Assembly (NCBI GenBank): GCA_013368375.1
Contig: JAACJP010000011.1
Coordinates: forward strand, 930,001-994,000
DNA length: 64,000 bases
Direction: 5' to 3'
Source of the DNA: Tricholomella constricta
Lineage: Eukaryota; Basidiomycota; Agaricomycetes; Agaricales; Lyophyllaceae
Shown: positions 45,125 to 54,642 of the stretch, in pieces
Layout: each line of letters opens with the position of its first letter
How positions within the stretch are numbered: the first letter of the stretch is position 1
Notes under the pieces: generated by a model
Told to the model about the DNA's origin: nothing
Databases searched by the model: none
Seen by the model: only the letters and a program-made list of their open reading frames with translations
Program-made: the position numbers and the translations under genes

Positions 45125-46109
45125 CCACCCGAATGTCCCCCCTCAGTCCACGCGCCACACACCCTTCGGGACAAACACCCACACCACCAGCATCGTAACC
45201 AACATGGGCCCACCATTCTGAACACACAGTTACAACCATCAGCGTCAGTGCATTGAAATAAATGTGCGTCGAAGACCTTGAAGCGCAGTGGTTGGAGGGA
45301 GGCAGTACCAAACCGGGAGGACAAGAGTCCGGTGAGGAAGGGCAGGTCAGCGGAGCCGACCATGCCGATGCCGGTGATCCATCCTATGCAGACGGTCAAG
45401 AGCCACCGCGAGAGGACCTTCGAGGAGTGTGAGAGCATGACCGGGAACATGGGCCTCAGAACAAGTCCAATCAGGGAGACCTGTCGCAAGATGAGCAAGA
45501 AGCACGAAAGGAGACAGGCAGGCGCGACTTACGGCGACTGCGTTTCCGATGATGGATGGGACGAACTAGATCGTGATTTCGAGTCTACAGACAGGATTAA
45601 CAGTAGTTATCAGTTGCGAGAAGGTTACATACATGATTGCGATGGATAGTGTAGATGATTACCACTAGATGGCCACCGACCTGTGGTATCGTCAATATGT
45701 TAAGCCACATGAGACCTATGCGCCCTAGCATAAGGCCTGCCCAACGCATTGATCAGTACTGCAACACAGTTGACACAATCGAACTTACCACCGAGAAAGC
45801 CTGACGAGTTATACCCGGCAGAGTTAGTTACACGTCTTTAGTGCTGGTAGTTCAAAATATTAGTAAAAGGAAAGTCGCACCTCCAACTGTGACTTCGATT
45901 CCGATATAGATGACTGCAAAGATGGTTTTTATATGGACGGCCTTGAGACGGAAGAGTTGGCGGTATGTATTTTCGCGAGCATGGGGCGGGGAAGGATTGG
46001 TTGAATCTGGGGAAGCTTGGCTGCTTTCCGCGAGAAGTTCTGATTGAAAGAAGGGATTGAAATCAACAGATGCATGATTTGGCGCAGATAAGCTGTATGG
46101 CACGCTCAC
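45125..46109 (-). pseudogene. MFS transporter (fucose-permease/BSC6-like), broken
   Basis: Several exon-like pieces in order: the N-terminal part with ENTYRQLFRLKAVHIKTIFAVIYIGIEVTVGG (46109 to about 45881); NSSGFLG then, across a gtaag..gcag intron, GLMLGRIGLMW (about 45800-45690); FVPSIIGNAVA (about 45570); VSLIGLVLRPMFPVMLSHSSK..LLTVCIGWITGIGMVGSADLPFLTGLL (about 45480-45310); and a last exon ending VFVPKGVWRVD. These are landmarks of fungal 12-helix MFS permeases. A TAG stands where a Trp is expected before FVPS, and parts of the middle are missing or unclear. Inference: a partial, dead copy. Confidence 0.7.
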
Positions 46110-46157
46110 TACATCAACATCACAAATCTCAGGAGAAAGAAAAATTAGAGACCCACC

Positions 46158-47190
46158 TTAGATGACCTTGTACGCCAATGAGAGCGTCCTCAGCCCTCCG
46201 CTGGCAAACTCTGCTAAATGTCTCTGGTCTGCCTTCAACTCATCCGCACCCTCCTTAAGCCTCTCATAGATAACAGTATCCGCACCCTTGCACAATAAAA
46301 ACATCCACCCATCCTGCTCGTCCAACTTGCGCAACACGACACTCATCCTTTTCCGAGCGCTCGTAAACTCGAGGATGTTCAACAGCTGGTACCGTTCCAG
46401 CTCTTCGCTGAACAGCGTCTGCAGCATCAGCACATCAACGTCGCGCCCCCGGAACACAAATCCAACATCTCGCCGCGGCCTACACGAGCACCGCCTCATC
46501 CGAACTTTGTGCCTTGTACTCGAGTGAACCTGTCTCGGGGTCAACGCCAGTCAGGACGGTGTGGCAGAGCGCGAGCACGGAGAAGAAGCCATTAAAGGAT
46601 TGTGCGTGTGCTGCATCGGGGGAGTTGGGGTCTGCACTGGCAGAGGCTTGGAGGCCTGCGGCGAGGGTTGCGTCAGAAAAGTGATATATGATTTGCGGGG
46701 AGAGCTTGGTGGCGCCGGGGGCAGGCGGTTCGGGGACGGCCGTTGCGAGGTCTTTCTGGTCGTCGTTGGAGCCTGCTGCGATGGAGGATTCGCCAGAGGA
46801 CGACGCCGGGAGGGAGGCGGGATTCGCACCTTTCGTCAGGGGTGCGACGGGCTGCACATCTGGGTGTTTTTCGCGAACCGATTCGGGGTCCCCACGGTAC
46901 ACTTTTCCTGCGATAGAGCATTCGCGGAATATCATCGAGTTCTGGAGATGGTTCAGAAATGTATGTAAAATGAATACCGGAAACGACGCACCTGAGTCAG
47001 GGTAATAACAGCCTTGTCAGAGAAGATATACTCGATCTGGCCAAGGTCATCCGATAAGTTCCATGAGCGCGCAACGATGGCTTGCCCAGCCTTGTCGTAG
47101 CAGGTGTCTGAGTCAAAGTAGATGAATGCCGCCTGACATGTGCGTACAAACTCGATGTCAATGTAGGATAAAACTATTTGGAGACCCTGT
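46158..47190 (-). pseudogene. P4-type ATPase (phospholipid flippase) fragment
   Basis: Internal fragment of a lipid flippase. Segments: YIDIEFVRTCQAAFIYFDSD; SWNLSDDLGQIEYIFSDK (about 47070-47020); an intron (GTGCGT..CCAG) ending at about 46944; MIFRECSIAGKVYRGD; YKAQSSDEAVLV; and, in another frame, GFVFRGRDVDVLM..ELLNILEFTSARKRMSVVLRKLDEQDG..LCKGADTVIYERL to 46158. The phosphorylation motif DKTGTLT is altered to DKAVITLT. A TAG replaces the expected Gln after EAVLV, followed by a 1-nt frame change. Both ends are missing. Confidence 0.85.
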
Positions 47191-47200
47191 TTCTCAGAGG

Positions 47201-47239
47201 AACCCGGGTTTCTTTTGGACGCTTGTATGGAAACCCGGG
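47201..47239. repeat. Inverted repeat in the flippase fragment
   Basis: ACCCGGGTTTC and GAAACCCGGGT flank a 17-nt centre, an 11-bp perfect pair. It lies upstream of YIDIEFVRT where an intron would be expected. Confidence 0.7.
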
Positions 47240-47314
47240 TGCAAGGATTTGAGAAACAAACAAGTGACGTTGCTGAAAAGTTCTTACCTGTCCTAATGCC
47301 ACTACCATCTTGAT

Positions 47315-47435
47315 AGTGTTGCCGCGAAGTGAATTGAAGTGAAGTGAAGTGACACTTCGTTTCCACTTCACTGGAACGAACTGAAAACGAAGTGAACCGG
47401 CGAGGCCTCGCGAAGTGAGTACAAACAGTGCGCAA
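47315..47435. mobile_element. Left-end fragment of the AGTGTTGCCG transposon family
   Basis: It starts AGTGTTGCCG and follows the first ~130 bp of the 23398 element (gaagtgaa words, gaactgaaaacgaagtgaac, ctcgcgaagtg). No matching right end was found to the right. Confidence 0.8.
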
Positions 47436-47551
47436 ACCAATGGAACTCAGGGCTCAGCGAAGTGAGCACGGGAAAAGTAGCACGTCGGGCGGAGGCGGCT
47501 GATTAGTCAGCCTCGGCCCGACTTTGGAAATGTATTTTGTCGCGAGGTAAA
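47436..47551. repeat. Left copy of a ~115-bp direct repeat flanking the HSP60 fragment
   Basis: From accaatggaactcaggg to cgcgaggtaaa. The right copy (48479-48603) has a 6 to 9-bp insertion (tattcggga) and one further base change. Confidence 0.9.
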
Positions 47552-47589
47552 GGGGAGGACGGGGAGCCGGCGCCGGAGCCCGGGGAGGT

Positions 47590-48092
47590 GGTGGCGAGCA
47601 TGAGGGAGGCCTTGAGGAGGGCGACACCGCCGCCGGGGAGGATACCCTCTTCGACTGCGGCGCGCGTGGCATTGAGCGCATCGTCGTAGCGGTCCTTCTT
47701 CTCACCGACCTCGACTTCGGAAGCGCCTCCAACCTTGATGACGGCGACGCCGCCCGAGAGCTTGGCGAGACGCTCTTGGAGCTTGGTGCGGTCGTATTCG
47801 GAGGTGGTAGGGTCGGCGATGATGGAGCGGATCTGCTCGCACCGCGCGACAATGCTGTCCTTGGAGCCCTCGCCGTTAAGAATGATGGTGTCTTCCTTGG
47901 TGATAGTGATGGAGCCGGTGGAGCCGAGAAGGTCCGAAGTGGCGCGCTCAAGCTTAATGTCGAGCTCGTCGGTGAAGACAGTGCCGCCGGTGAGGATGGC
48001 GAGGTCACCGAGGATGGACTTGCGGTTGTCACCGAAGCCGGGGGCTTTGACGGCGGCAACCTGGAGCTGGCCGCGGAGCTTGTTGAGCTGCG
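47590..48092 (-). pseudogene. HSP60 mitochondrial chaperonin fragment
   Basis: One exon of the GroEL/HSP60 family, open throughout: [110 protein letters not shown]. It is the apical-to-intermediate part, with an intron acceptor (gccgcag) at its 5' edge. After KAS the frame runs into the left direct repeat, so the C-terminal quarter is absent. N-terminal exons are not found within the window. Confidence 0.88.
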
Positions 48093-48478
48093 GCGACGGA
48101 GCGACAGGCAATGTACAAAATAAGATAAGGTATGTGGGTGGGCGGGCGACTGAAAACCCAAGGGCCCTGAATGGACTGTCCGGGGACAGTTGTGAGCGAA
48201 TCCCTGAGGATTGCAGTAGAAAAACTCGGGCTAACCTGGAAGAGGGGGACCGTTGTGGTGAGAATCCCTGGGGATGTCTCACCGCGGTCGCCTCTACTTC
48301 AGCGAAGGTCAGACCCGAAATGCTTGGTCATGGTATAGACACCGATGACGGGTTGGCGCGGGACAGGCAAAGAGGGAGACGTGTTGTGTGCGTCTGTGTA
48401 CGGTGCGCGCGTGGCACGTGCATGGCCGGGGCCCTTGGCGATTTCTATTGGACTTGCGTAAACAAATGTTTAAACTCG

Positions 48479-48603
48479 ACCAATGGAACTCAGGGCTCAG
48501 CGAAGTGAGCACGGGATATTCGGGAAAAGTAGCACGTCGGGCGGAGGCAGCTGATTAGTCAGCCTCGGCCCGACTTTGGAAATGTATTTTGTCGCGAGGT
48601 AAA
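48479..48603. repeat. Right copy of the direct repeat flanking the HSP60 fragment
   Basis: Ends gcgaggtaaa exactly at the TSD of the Ty3/Gypsy element at 48604. That element therefore inserted at the border of this repeat. Confidence 0.9.
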
Positions 48604-48749
48604 TGTCACGGTCACTACTACGTTATGTCTCACCTACTTACTTACGCGTTATTTTACGATACACTTTTTCCTTAGTTCAATCAACACATTCATAGCTGCT
48701 ACGCTTTGTCCCTCGTCCTAAGTCTATTGTCTCAACCTTGACCGTAACA
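48604..48749 (+). repeat. 5' LTR, 146 bp
   Basis: TGTCACGG..CCGTAACA, very short for a Gypsy LTR. Contains TAGTTCAATCAA (48673-48684), complementary to the primer site. Confidence 0.95.
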
Positions 48750-48751
48750 GT

Positions 48752-48763
48752 TTGATTGAACTA
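48752..48763 (+). other. Primer-binding site, self-complementary to the LTR
   Basis: TTGATTGAACTA begins 3 nt after the LTR and is the exact reverse complement of LTR bases 48673-48684. It does not begin TGG as a tRNA 3'-end site would. This is the Tf1-type self-priming layout. Confidence 0.8.
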
Positions 48764-48780
48764 CCTAAAACTACGCATCT

Positions 48781-49938
48781 ATGTCTTCCTCTGCCGAAAT
48801 TCCACCTCAGACACCCGTCGAATCCATCATCATACCTGAGACACCCCCTCCTGGCGTGGGTGTACAGGAACTCTGGCGAATCGTCCACGCTGTCGGCAAG
48901 TCTGTGTCCGAGGATACAGCCCAGCGCAAGTCAGACAACTCGGCCATCCTCGACGCTATCCGAGAACTCAAGAACCAACAAAACTCCAACCACACTCCTG
49001 CTTCTTTCACCAGCTCTATGCCGCCCCTATCTTCCGACGTTTCAGCTCCTCTTCAAGTACCTACGGCCCCGGTTCAAGGCGCTGAGGGTTCAGGCGTTCC
49101 GAAGGTTCGAGAGCCGCGCATGTACGATGGTACTGTCGCACAGCTGAGTTCTTTCCTTCGCGAAATCAATAACGCCCTCCACCTTCAACGTCGTTCGCTC
49201 CCTACGGACTACGACAAGGTGCTCTACTTCAGCTTCTATCTCAAGGACGGATCCCCGGCATCGTGGTACGCTAGTATCGAGAAGACGCGCCCCGAACTCT
49301 TCCACGATTTTCGTGGATTTTACCAAGCGTTCGTGGAGCACTTCGATGATACAGATAAACATGCTACCGCCCTCGCCAAGGTCCGGAAGCTCAAACAAGA
49401 ACCTGGATCTGCTGCCAACTATGCGTCTCGCTACCGCGAAATCATTGCCGATCTCAACTTTGACGAAGATTCCAAGATCGACAATTTCCATCCTGGACTC
49501 AAAGAATCGGTCAAGGACGCCATGGTCATCCTCCCTCGTCCCAAGACTTTCGACGATCACGTGAAGACTATCATCTCTATCGACAATAGGATTCATCGTC
49601 GTCAAACGGAACTCAAGGAACATCGTGGCAAATCATCCAGTTCGACAACTTCAACTCAGCCACGCCATCCTCCGGCACCTCCTCACCAGGCTCCGCACGC
49701 TTCGTCGTCTTCGTCGTCTTCGGACGTCGTACCAATGGAAGTCGACAGTTTGCGTCGTGGAAAGGTTAACCCCACTGAACGTGAGCGCCGTCGCGCTAAT
49801 AACCTCTGCTTTTATTGTGGTCAAGGTGCGCACTCTATTAATGACTGTCCAAATATGTCCGAGCGCGCCAAACGCGACATGAGGGCCAGACAAGCGAAGT
49901 CTGCGTCTAAGGCTGATCCCAAGTCGGGAAAAGCCTAA
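48781..49938 (+). CDS. gag: gag of the young Ty3/Gypsy element, 385 aa
   Basis: Capsid/nucleocapsid protein. The capsid-like region covers about residues 110-280 (FYLKDGSPASWYA, FYQAFVEHFDD, YASRYREIIADLNF). A Ser-rich linker follows, then one CCHC knuckle CFYCGQGAHSINDC (about residues 343-356) and a basic tail. Start: ATG 48781, 18 nt after the primer site. The last codons form the slippery site; TAA at 49936-49938. Confidence 0.95.
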   Translation: MSSSAEIPPQTPVESIIIPETPPPGVGVQELWRIVHAVGKSVSEDTAQRKSDNSAILDAIRELKNQQNSNHTPASFTSSMPPLSSDVSAPLQVPTAPVQGAEGSGVPKVREPRMYDGTVAQLSSFLREINNALHLQRRSLPTDYDKVLYFSFYLKDGSPASWYASIEKTRPELFHDFRGFYQAFVEHFDDTDKHATALAKVRKLKQEPGSAANYASRYREIIADLNFDEDSKIDNFHPGLKESVKDAMVILPRPKTFDDHVKTIISIDNRIHRRQTELKEHRGKSSSSTTSTQPRHPPAPPHQAPHASSSSSSSDVVPMEVDSLRRGKVNPTERERRRANNLCFYCGQGAHSINDCPNMSERAKRDMRARQAKSASKADPKSGKA

Positions 49939-49971
49939 CCGGTTCCCCTCACGAGGTCCAAGGGCTACCGG
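49926..49971 (+). promoter_or_regulatory. Programmed -1 frameshift signal at gag/pol
   Basis: G GGA AAA (49926-49932) is in register with gag codons GGA AAA, three codons before the stop. After 6 nt an imperfect stem begins: CCGGT (49939-49943) pairs with ACCGG (49967-49971), and CCCT (49946-49949) with AGGG (49961-49964). The pol frame (-1) is open across the site and has no good ATG for 300 nt. Confidence 0.82.
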
Positions 49972-52900
49972 ATAATGATGCTAGGACCCATCTGACCACT
50001 CCGGAGCCCGTCGTCCACTCTTCTCGGCTCGATAACGGGAAATGGACACGTGTTTCGTCATTTCATGCTCCTCGGTATAATTTTCCTCCTGATACGAACA
50101 TTTCTTCGCCCGACCATTTCTTTATTTCTGTTTCGCTTCATTTTCCGAACCATAAGTCTGTCAAGACTTTCGCTCTCGTTGACTCTGGTGCTTCGGCATC
50201 GTGTATTTCGGACGTCTTTGCGAAGCGACATTCCTTGCCGCGACGCGTTAAAGACATACCTGTACCGATAATAGCGGTGGACAATCGTCCTATCGCCTCT
50301 GGACTTGTCTCTTCTGATGTTGTTACGCAACTAACCGTGGATAAACACTCCGAGTGCATCGCATTAGGTGTTGTCGCTGTCCCATTCCCTGTAATTCTAG
50401 GTCTCGATTGGCTTCGTCGCCACAACCCTCGAATCGATTGGTCGAATCCTGACCTTTCGCTCGACTGTTGCAATCTCACACCCACGTATCCAATTACGGT
50501 TCCAGCTAAAGGCTTCGGTCTTAAGTCTCCAAGTTCTATGTCTACATCCATCCAAGCTTGTCCCATTACCACGGCTGGCCTAGGCTTCGGTCTCGCTAGC
50601 GCCCCTATGTCTTCTACGCCAACACTTATGCCGCCACCACGCCCCAAGACGCCTTCGGCACCACCGTATCTCAATTTTCTGGCTAAATGGACCGGCTACG
50701 GTCGCTCCTCTACAGATAATCCTTTGCCTACGCCCAAGCCGAACATTTCGGTCACCACGCCACAGCGTTTTCTCAAATACGCTAAACACGCTCCCGTTTC
50801 ACTTTTCCGTTTTCACCCTACAGGTTCACCCGTCTATGTCGCGGCTACGTCGTCTGACTCTTCAAACGAAGTTGACGACCAAGTTCCGACTGCGCCACCA
50901 CCCAACGACCAATACCAACACGTACCATCCAAGTATATGTCGTGGGCTGACACTGTCTTTTCTCCCACAGAAGTCAATCACCTTCCGCCCCATCGACCCT
51001 ACGATATATCTATCGAACTCGACGAAGGGAAAACGCCTCCGTTCGGCTCGATTTATCGACTGAATCAGGAAGAGCAAAAGTACCTTTCCGAATACCTCGA
51101 TGATTATCTCAAGAAAGGGTTTATTAGGCGCTCGACTTCCTCCGCCGCCTCGCCAATCCTCTTTATTCGACGAAAAACCGGCGATTTACGTCTTTGCGTG
51201 GACTATCGTGGTCTTAACGCGATTACGAAGAAGAACCGGTATCCTCTCCCCCACGTCGATGATCTCTTGGATCGGACGCAGGGATGTAAACTCTTCACGG
51301 TCATTGACCTGAAGAACGCATTCAATCTAGTTCGCATTCGAGAAGGAGATGAATGGAAAACCGCCTTTCGGACACCACTAGGACTCTATGAATATTTGGT
51401 TATGCCATTTGGTTTGACTAACGCTCCAGCGACTTTTCAGGCTTTTATTCAGGACACTCTCCGGGACTATATCGGCGTCTTCTGCGTCGTTTATCTCGAC
51501 GATATTCTGATATTCTCTCGAAACCAAGAAGAACACGATCATCAAGTCAAATTGGTTTTGGATCGACTTCGACAAGCTCGTCTTTTTGCTAACGCGAAGA
51601 AGTGCGAGTTTGACAAGACCGAGGTCGAATACCTAGGCTTCCTCATCGGAGCTGACGGTATCAAGATGAATCCCAAAAAGCTCGCTACCATTGCCGAATG
51701 GCCTACTCCTCGAAACCGTCGTGATATTCAATCTTTCCTTGGTTTTACTAATTTTTACAGACGTTTCGTGGATCACTACGCCAAAATTGCCCTTCCTTTG
51801 AACAAGTTAACTCACAAAAATATTCCTTTCGACTTCACAGATTCCGCGCGTTCGTCTTTCGAACAACTTAAGCGCGCTTTTACTTCGTACCCTGTTTTGC
51901 GCCATTTCGACCCCTCCAAACCCTCTACTCTTGCTACTGACGCTTCAGATTTCGCTCTTTCAGGTATTCTCCAGCAACCCGACGAGAGTAATCGACTTCA
52001 CCCCGTCGCCTACTACTCTCGAAAACTCTCGCCCGCCGAAATTAATTACGACATCCACGACAAGGAACTCCTTGCTATCGTTGATTCATTTCGCGATATG
52101 CGTCCTTGGCTGATGGGTACCTCCGTCCCCATTTCGGTGGTTTGCGACCACAAAAATCTTGAGTATTTTATGTCTTCTCGTTTACTTAATCGCCGCCAAG
52201 CTCGGTGGTCTATGTTTCTTTCCGAGTTCGATTTCTGTCTCGATTGGGCCCCAGGTACTCAGAACGTCGCCGACTCGCCATCTAGGCGCCCCGATTTCCT
52301 ACCTCAAAAAGGGGATGACGTCCTGGAGGCTCAACGAAAGACAATTCTTACTTCGTCGCACACTAAACGCATTTTTCCTTCTTCCGAAACAGATTCGTCT
52401 ACTTCGTCTTCAATTTCTGCCTTTACAACACTCGCCATCGACAATTCTGAACTCCTCAAGCGTTTTCGAACAGCGTTCCAAGAAGACTCCGAGTGGCGAG
52501 AAGCACTTCTTCATGGATCTACGGAATTCACGGCCCAAGACGACATGGTATTCCACAACGGTCGCGTCTTCGTACCAAAGTCCCTTCGTGCCGAGATACT
52601 CTATACTCGCCATGATTGTGTACTTGGTGGTCATCCTGGACGTACTCTGACCGTCAAGAATATTCTACACGACTACTCTTGGCCGGGAATCTATACGTAT
52701 GTCCGCCGCTACGTCTCAGCGTGCGATACGTGTAATCGTATCAAGATCCCTCGCCACAAGCCCTATGGTCTTCTACAACCGCTCGACATCCCTGAACGCC
52801 CATGGAAATCAATTTCTATGGATTTTATTGTTAAGCTTCCTAATTCTCATTCTTACGATTCAATTCTCGTCGTTTGTGATCGTCTAACGCGTGCAGCGCA

Positions 52901-54221
52901 CTTCATTCCCTGTACAGAGTCGATGACCGCGTCGGATCTCGCGTGGTTATTCGTAGATCGCATATTTCGCTACCACGGTCTCCCAGATTCCATCATCTCG
53001 GATCGTGGCACCCTTTTCGTTTCTAACTTTTGGAAAGAACTTACTTCGCGTCTCGACATCGACGCTCGTTTCTCCACAGCCTATCACCCACGCACGGATG
53101 GCCTCACAGAGCGTACTAATCAGACTCTTGAGGGCTATCTGCGCGCGTACTGCTCGTACCAGCAGGACGAGTGGGTTGATTACCTTCCCCTGGCAGAATT
53201 CGTTTTCAACAACTCCGAAAACTCGTCAACAAAACATTCGCCATTCTACGCCAACTATGGTTTCCATCCTACCTTCACTCCTAAACTTTCTGAAGTCTCT
53301 ACCGTCCCTGCTGCTGACGATTTAGCTCTACGTTTAGATCAAATTCATTCCGAACTACGCGCCGAACTTCAGTATTCTCAAGATCGTCAAAAGAGAATAT
53401 TCGACACCAAGGTCTTACCCTCTCCATCCTATTCTCCCGACCAATTGGCATGGCTACTTCGCCGTAACATTCGAACGACTAGGCCGTCGCTCAAATTGGA
53501 TCATCGACGCCTCGGCCCTTTCCCAGTCGTTCGTCGTATCGGCTTGCAGACGTATCAGCTACGCCTCCCATCCTATCTCTCTCGACTCCATCCCGTGTTC
53601 CACACCTCCCTATTAGAACCCTATCAAGACCCTTCAGAATTCCATCCCCACTCCTCTCCTCGACCCTTCCAACTCGCCGACTCTACCCCATCCATTTCCA
53701 ACATCCTCGACTCTCGCAAAATCGGTCATCGTTATGAATACTTCGTCCACTGGCACTCCCTTCCCGACTCAGAAAATTCCTGGATCGCCCTCTCCGACAT
53801 CCCTACCACCGCCAACGAACTTATCGATCGTTTCCACCGTCGTCACCCCCGAGCCCCGAGGCCTCATCCTATTACATTACAACAACACTTTTCTCTTATT
53901 ACTGACAATTTACCTACTAGTTCCACTCACGACGCCCAAGATGTTCCATCGACCGAACTTCCCCTCTCTACGTCCGAGTCTCCCGTGTCGCACTTCGGCG
54001 TAACTGGTGTTACGCCAGGAGCCGTGTCAACCTCGGTAGACGGTCGTGAACAGAGTTCGGCTCACGGTTCGTCGTCGTTTCCTCATCCTCGTCCTGTTTC
54101 TCCTCCTACTATACATGAAAATCCTCGTTCTGTTTACGTACCTCCGCCTACTACCACTACTCGCACAGGTCGCGTCTCTCGGCCTCCCAATCGCCTCGAT
54201 CCACCATTAAAAGGGGGATAA
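49932..54221 (+). CDS. pol: pol of the young Ty3/Gypsy element, intact
   Basis: Made by -1 frameshifting: after the slip the frame reads SLTGSPHEVQGLP and is open to TAA 54219-54221. Protease FALVDSGASASC at about 50170-50205. RT with LCVDYRGLNAITKKNRYPLP (about 51195) and VVYLDDILIFS (about 51490). RNase H with ATDASDFALSG (about 51935). Integrase zinc region HDCVLGGHPGRT..CDTCNR (about 52610-52735) and catalytic MDF, SDRG and TERTNQ. The C-terminal chromodomain-like segment ISNILDSRKIGHRYEYFVHWHS is at about 53690-53760. A single apparent protease unit, unlike copy A. Confidence 0.95.
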   Translation, partial: SLTGSPHEVQGLPDNDARTHLTTPEPVVHSSRLDNGKWTRVSSFHAPRYNFPPDTNISSPDHFFISVSLHFPNHKSVKTFALVDSGASASCISDVFAKRHSLPRRVKDIPVPIIAVDNRPIASGLVSSDVVTQLTVDKHSECIALGVVAVPFPVILGLDWLRRHNPRIDWSNPDLSLDCCNLTPTYPITVPAKGFGLKSPSSMSTSIQACPITTAGLGFGLASAPMSSTPTLMPPPRPKTPSAPPYLNFLAKWTGYGRSSTDNPLPTPKPNISVTTPQRFLKYAKHAPVSLFRFHPTGSPVYVAATSSDSSNEVDDQVPTAPPPNDQYQHVPSKYMSWADTVFSPTEVNHLPPHRPYDISIELDEGKTPPFGSIYRLNQEEQKYLSEYLDDYLKKGFIRRSTSSAASPILFIRRKTGDLRLCVDYRGLNAITKKNRYPLPHVDDLLDRTQGCKLFTVIDLKNAFNLVRIREGDEWKTAFRTPLGLYEYLVMPFGLTNAPATFQAFIQDTLRDYIGVFCVVYLDDILIFSRNQEEHDHQVKLVLDRLRQARLFANAKKCEFDKTEVEYLGFLIGADGIKMNPKKLATIAEWPTPRNRRDIQSFLGFTNFYRRFVDHYAKIALPLNKLTHKNIPFDFTDSARSSFEQLKRAFTSYPVLRHFDPSKPSTLATDASDFALSGILQQPDESNRLHPVAYYSRKLSPAEINYDIHDKELLAIVDSFRDMRPWLMGTSVPISVVCDHKNLEYFMSSRLLNRRQARWSMFLSEFDFCLDWAPGTQNVADSPSRRPDFLPQKGDDVLEAQRKTILTSSHTKRIFPSSETDSSTSSSISAFTTLAIDNSELLKRFRTAFQEDSEWREALLHGSTEFTAQDDMVFHNGRVFVPKSLRAEILYTRHDCVLGGHPGRTLTVKNILHDYSWPGIYTYVRRYVSACDTCNRIKIPRHKPYGLLQPLDIPERPWKSISMDFIVKLPNSHSYDSILVVCDRLTRAAHFIPCTESMTASDLAWLFVDRIFRYHGLPDSIISDRGTLFVSNFWKELTSRLDIDARFSTAYHPRTDGLTERTNQTLEGYLRAYCSYQQDEWVDYLPLAEFVFNNSENSSTKHSPFYANYGFHPTFTPKLSEVSTVPAADDLALRLDQIHSELRAELQYSQDRQKRIFDTKVLPSPSYSPDQLAWLLRRNIRTTRPSLKLDHRRLGPFPVVRRIGLQTYQLRLPSYLSRLHPVFHTSLLEPYQDPSEFHPHSSPRPFQLADSTPSISNILDSRKIGHRYEYFVHWHSLPDSENSWIALSDIPTTANELIDRFHRRHPRAPRPHPITLQQHFSLITDNLPTSSTHDAQDVPSTELPLSTSESPVSHFGVTGVTPGAVSTSVDGREQSSAHGSSSFPHPRPVSPPTIHENPRSVYVPPPTTTTRTGRVSRPPNRLDPPLKGG

Positions 54222-54367
54222 TGTCACGGTCACTACTACGTTATGTCTCACCTACTTACTTACGCGTTATTTTACGATACACTTTTTCCTTAGTTCAATC
54301 AACACATTCATAGCTGCTACGCTTTGTCCCTCGTCCTAAGTCTATTGTCTCAACCTTGACCGTAACA
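54222..54367 (+). repeat. 3' LTR, 146 bp
   Basis: Appears identical to 48604-48749. Polypurine tract aaaagggggataa immediately upstream. Confidence 0.95.
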
Positions 54368-54642
54368 GTAAAGCTAAAGGGCTAGTGATGAGGAACGATG
54401 TGAGGAGCGCGAAAAATAAGAGAAAATTAGGAAAAGAAGGAGAGGGGGTTTCTAGTAATACAAGGTAGGATTTAAGGGAAAGAGGAGGGGGGAAGGGAAG
54501 AAGAGGGCGGGAAGGGGAGGTATTAATACAAAGGAAGAAGAAGAGGATGGCGTAGCTGAAAGATTGGAAGACGTTGACAGGGGCGAAATTTAATCGTGAA
54601 AGTAGGGGTCGGGTGAGGAACGGGCAAAGAGGAGGGCTTGGA

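Larger units (their letters stand above)
48604..54367 (+). mobile_element. Young, apparently complete Ty3/Gypsy chromovirus
   Basis: 146-bp LTRs that appear identical, TSD gtaaa on both sides (48599-48603 and 54368-54372), a self-priming-type primer site, gag, a -1 frameshift signal, intact pol with a chromodomain, and a polypurine tract (aaaaggggg, about 54210-54218). No stop or frameshift was found inside the ORFs. The most recent Gypsy insertion in the window. Confidence 0.96.
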
